From an uncultured Clostridia bacterium (GTDB lineage Bacteria; Bacillota; Clostridia; Christensenellales; Borkfalkiaceae): a stretch of DNA of 5,246 nucleotides. The notes beneath the pieces were generated by a model. That model made no database searches and was not told the DNA's origin. It was given only the letters and a program-made list of their open reading frames with translations. The DNA is taken from assembly GCA_905235815.1 (NCBI GenBank), contig CAJOMT010000087.1, forward strand, positions 1 through 5,246, given 5' to 3'. Positions 4,943-5,246 of this stretch are shown piece by piece. Made by a program: the position numbers and the translations under genes. Within the stretch, counting starts at the first letter, position 1, and every line of letters starts with the position of its first letter.

Positions 4943-5246
4943 TTATGTTAGATTTACAATCGGTTCTTCTATTTCTCCGATTTCTCGTATCGACACAAGG
5001 TCTAATACAATCTGCGGTTCAAATCCTTCTTCCTCTATATAATTGACTTTCACCTTTACGTGCGCCCAATTATTTTTAGGAAAATTCATAAGCGATTTAT
5101 AGGCGCATAAATGTCCGATAAACTGTATATCGTTGGCGCAGCACGTCATCGCCGGTCTGCCGGCAACGAAAGTATTTGGCGGCAAACTCGGATCTACTGC
5201 GCATAGACAGTTAAACTCGACCGTCTTGCCGTTATACCTCGCTCCG
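4943..5246 (-). CDS. TIGR03943 / DUF1980 (YcgQ-like) protein, C-terminal part (5' end outside window)
   Basis: The frame is open from the right edge to the TAA at 4945-4943, about 100 residues. The TTG at 5185 is an internal leucine, not a start. The visible part resembles the soluble C-terminal domain of the TIGR03943/YcgQ family: GKTVEF at the start, FVAGRPAMTCCANDIQFIGH with the paired cysteines and following Asp, then a WAHVKVKVNY strand and a closing EEPIVNL. Family members have N-terminal membrane segments (outside the window here) and are usually coded beside a YraQ/YcgR-type permease (DUF318). They are described as subunits of a putative membrane permease whose substrate is not established. 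The assignment rests on remembered motif pattern. It ends 81 nt before spoIIAA and is separated from it by a terminator, so no shared role with sporulation is implied. Confidence 0.72.
   Translation of the reverse strand, partial: GARYNGKTVEFNCLCAVDPSLPPNTFVAGRPAMTCCANDIQFIGHLCAYKSLMNFPKNNWAHVKVKVNYIEEEGFEPQIVLDLVSIREIGEIEEPIVNLT

Overview
The window looks like chromosomal DNA of an endospore-forming, anaerobic-type Bacillota (class Clostridia). It contains a spoIIAA-spoIIAB-sigF cluster, a spoVAC gene and the tail of a Ger(x)C-type germination gene. Base composition is low to moderate G+C, intergenic DNA is AT-rich, Shine-Dalgarno sites are strong, and rho-independent terminators are clear. 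I cannot assign a genus. No RNA gene, mobile element, CRISPR array or origin is visible.

Layout, left to right. Positions 1-522 (+) are the 3' part of a gene entering from the left edge; its product matches the C-terminal domain of Ger(x)C spore-germination lipoproteins. It converges, with a 5-bp gap, on a long minus-strand gene (528-2666). That gene encodes a glutamine-dependent NAD+ synthetase with an XRE-type helix-turn-helix domain fused to its N-terminus, and it has its own near-consensus housekeeping promoter. Everything further right is also on the minus strand. Read in transcription order, it is: the 3' end of a TIGR03943/DUF1980 (YcgQ-like) gene (5246-4943), a strong terminator, spoIIAA, spoIIAB and sigF (11-nt gaps), a perfect-stem terminator at the end of sigF, a possible 34-codon ORF overlapping spoVAC, spoVAC itself, and a third terminator before the nadE promoter.

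How the genes work together. SpoIIAA (anti-anti-sigma), SpoIIAB (anti-sigma kinase) and sigma-F form the partner-switching module that starts forespore-specific transcription. SpoVAC is part of the spore inner-membrane dipicolinic-acid channel, and Ger(x)C proteins are germinant-receptor subunits. NAD synthetase is housekeeping, but the fused DNA-binding domain suggests a link between NAD production and transcription, possibly of its own gene.

The points most worth a second look are the XRE-NadE fusion with dyads around its promoter, spoVAC standing alone without spoVAD/spoVAE, the small ORF coupled to spoVAC, and the lack of room for or sight of a sigma-H promoter in front of spoIIAA.
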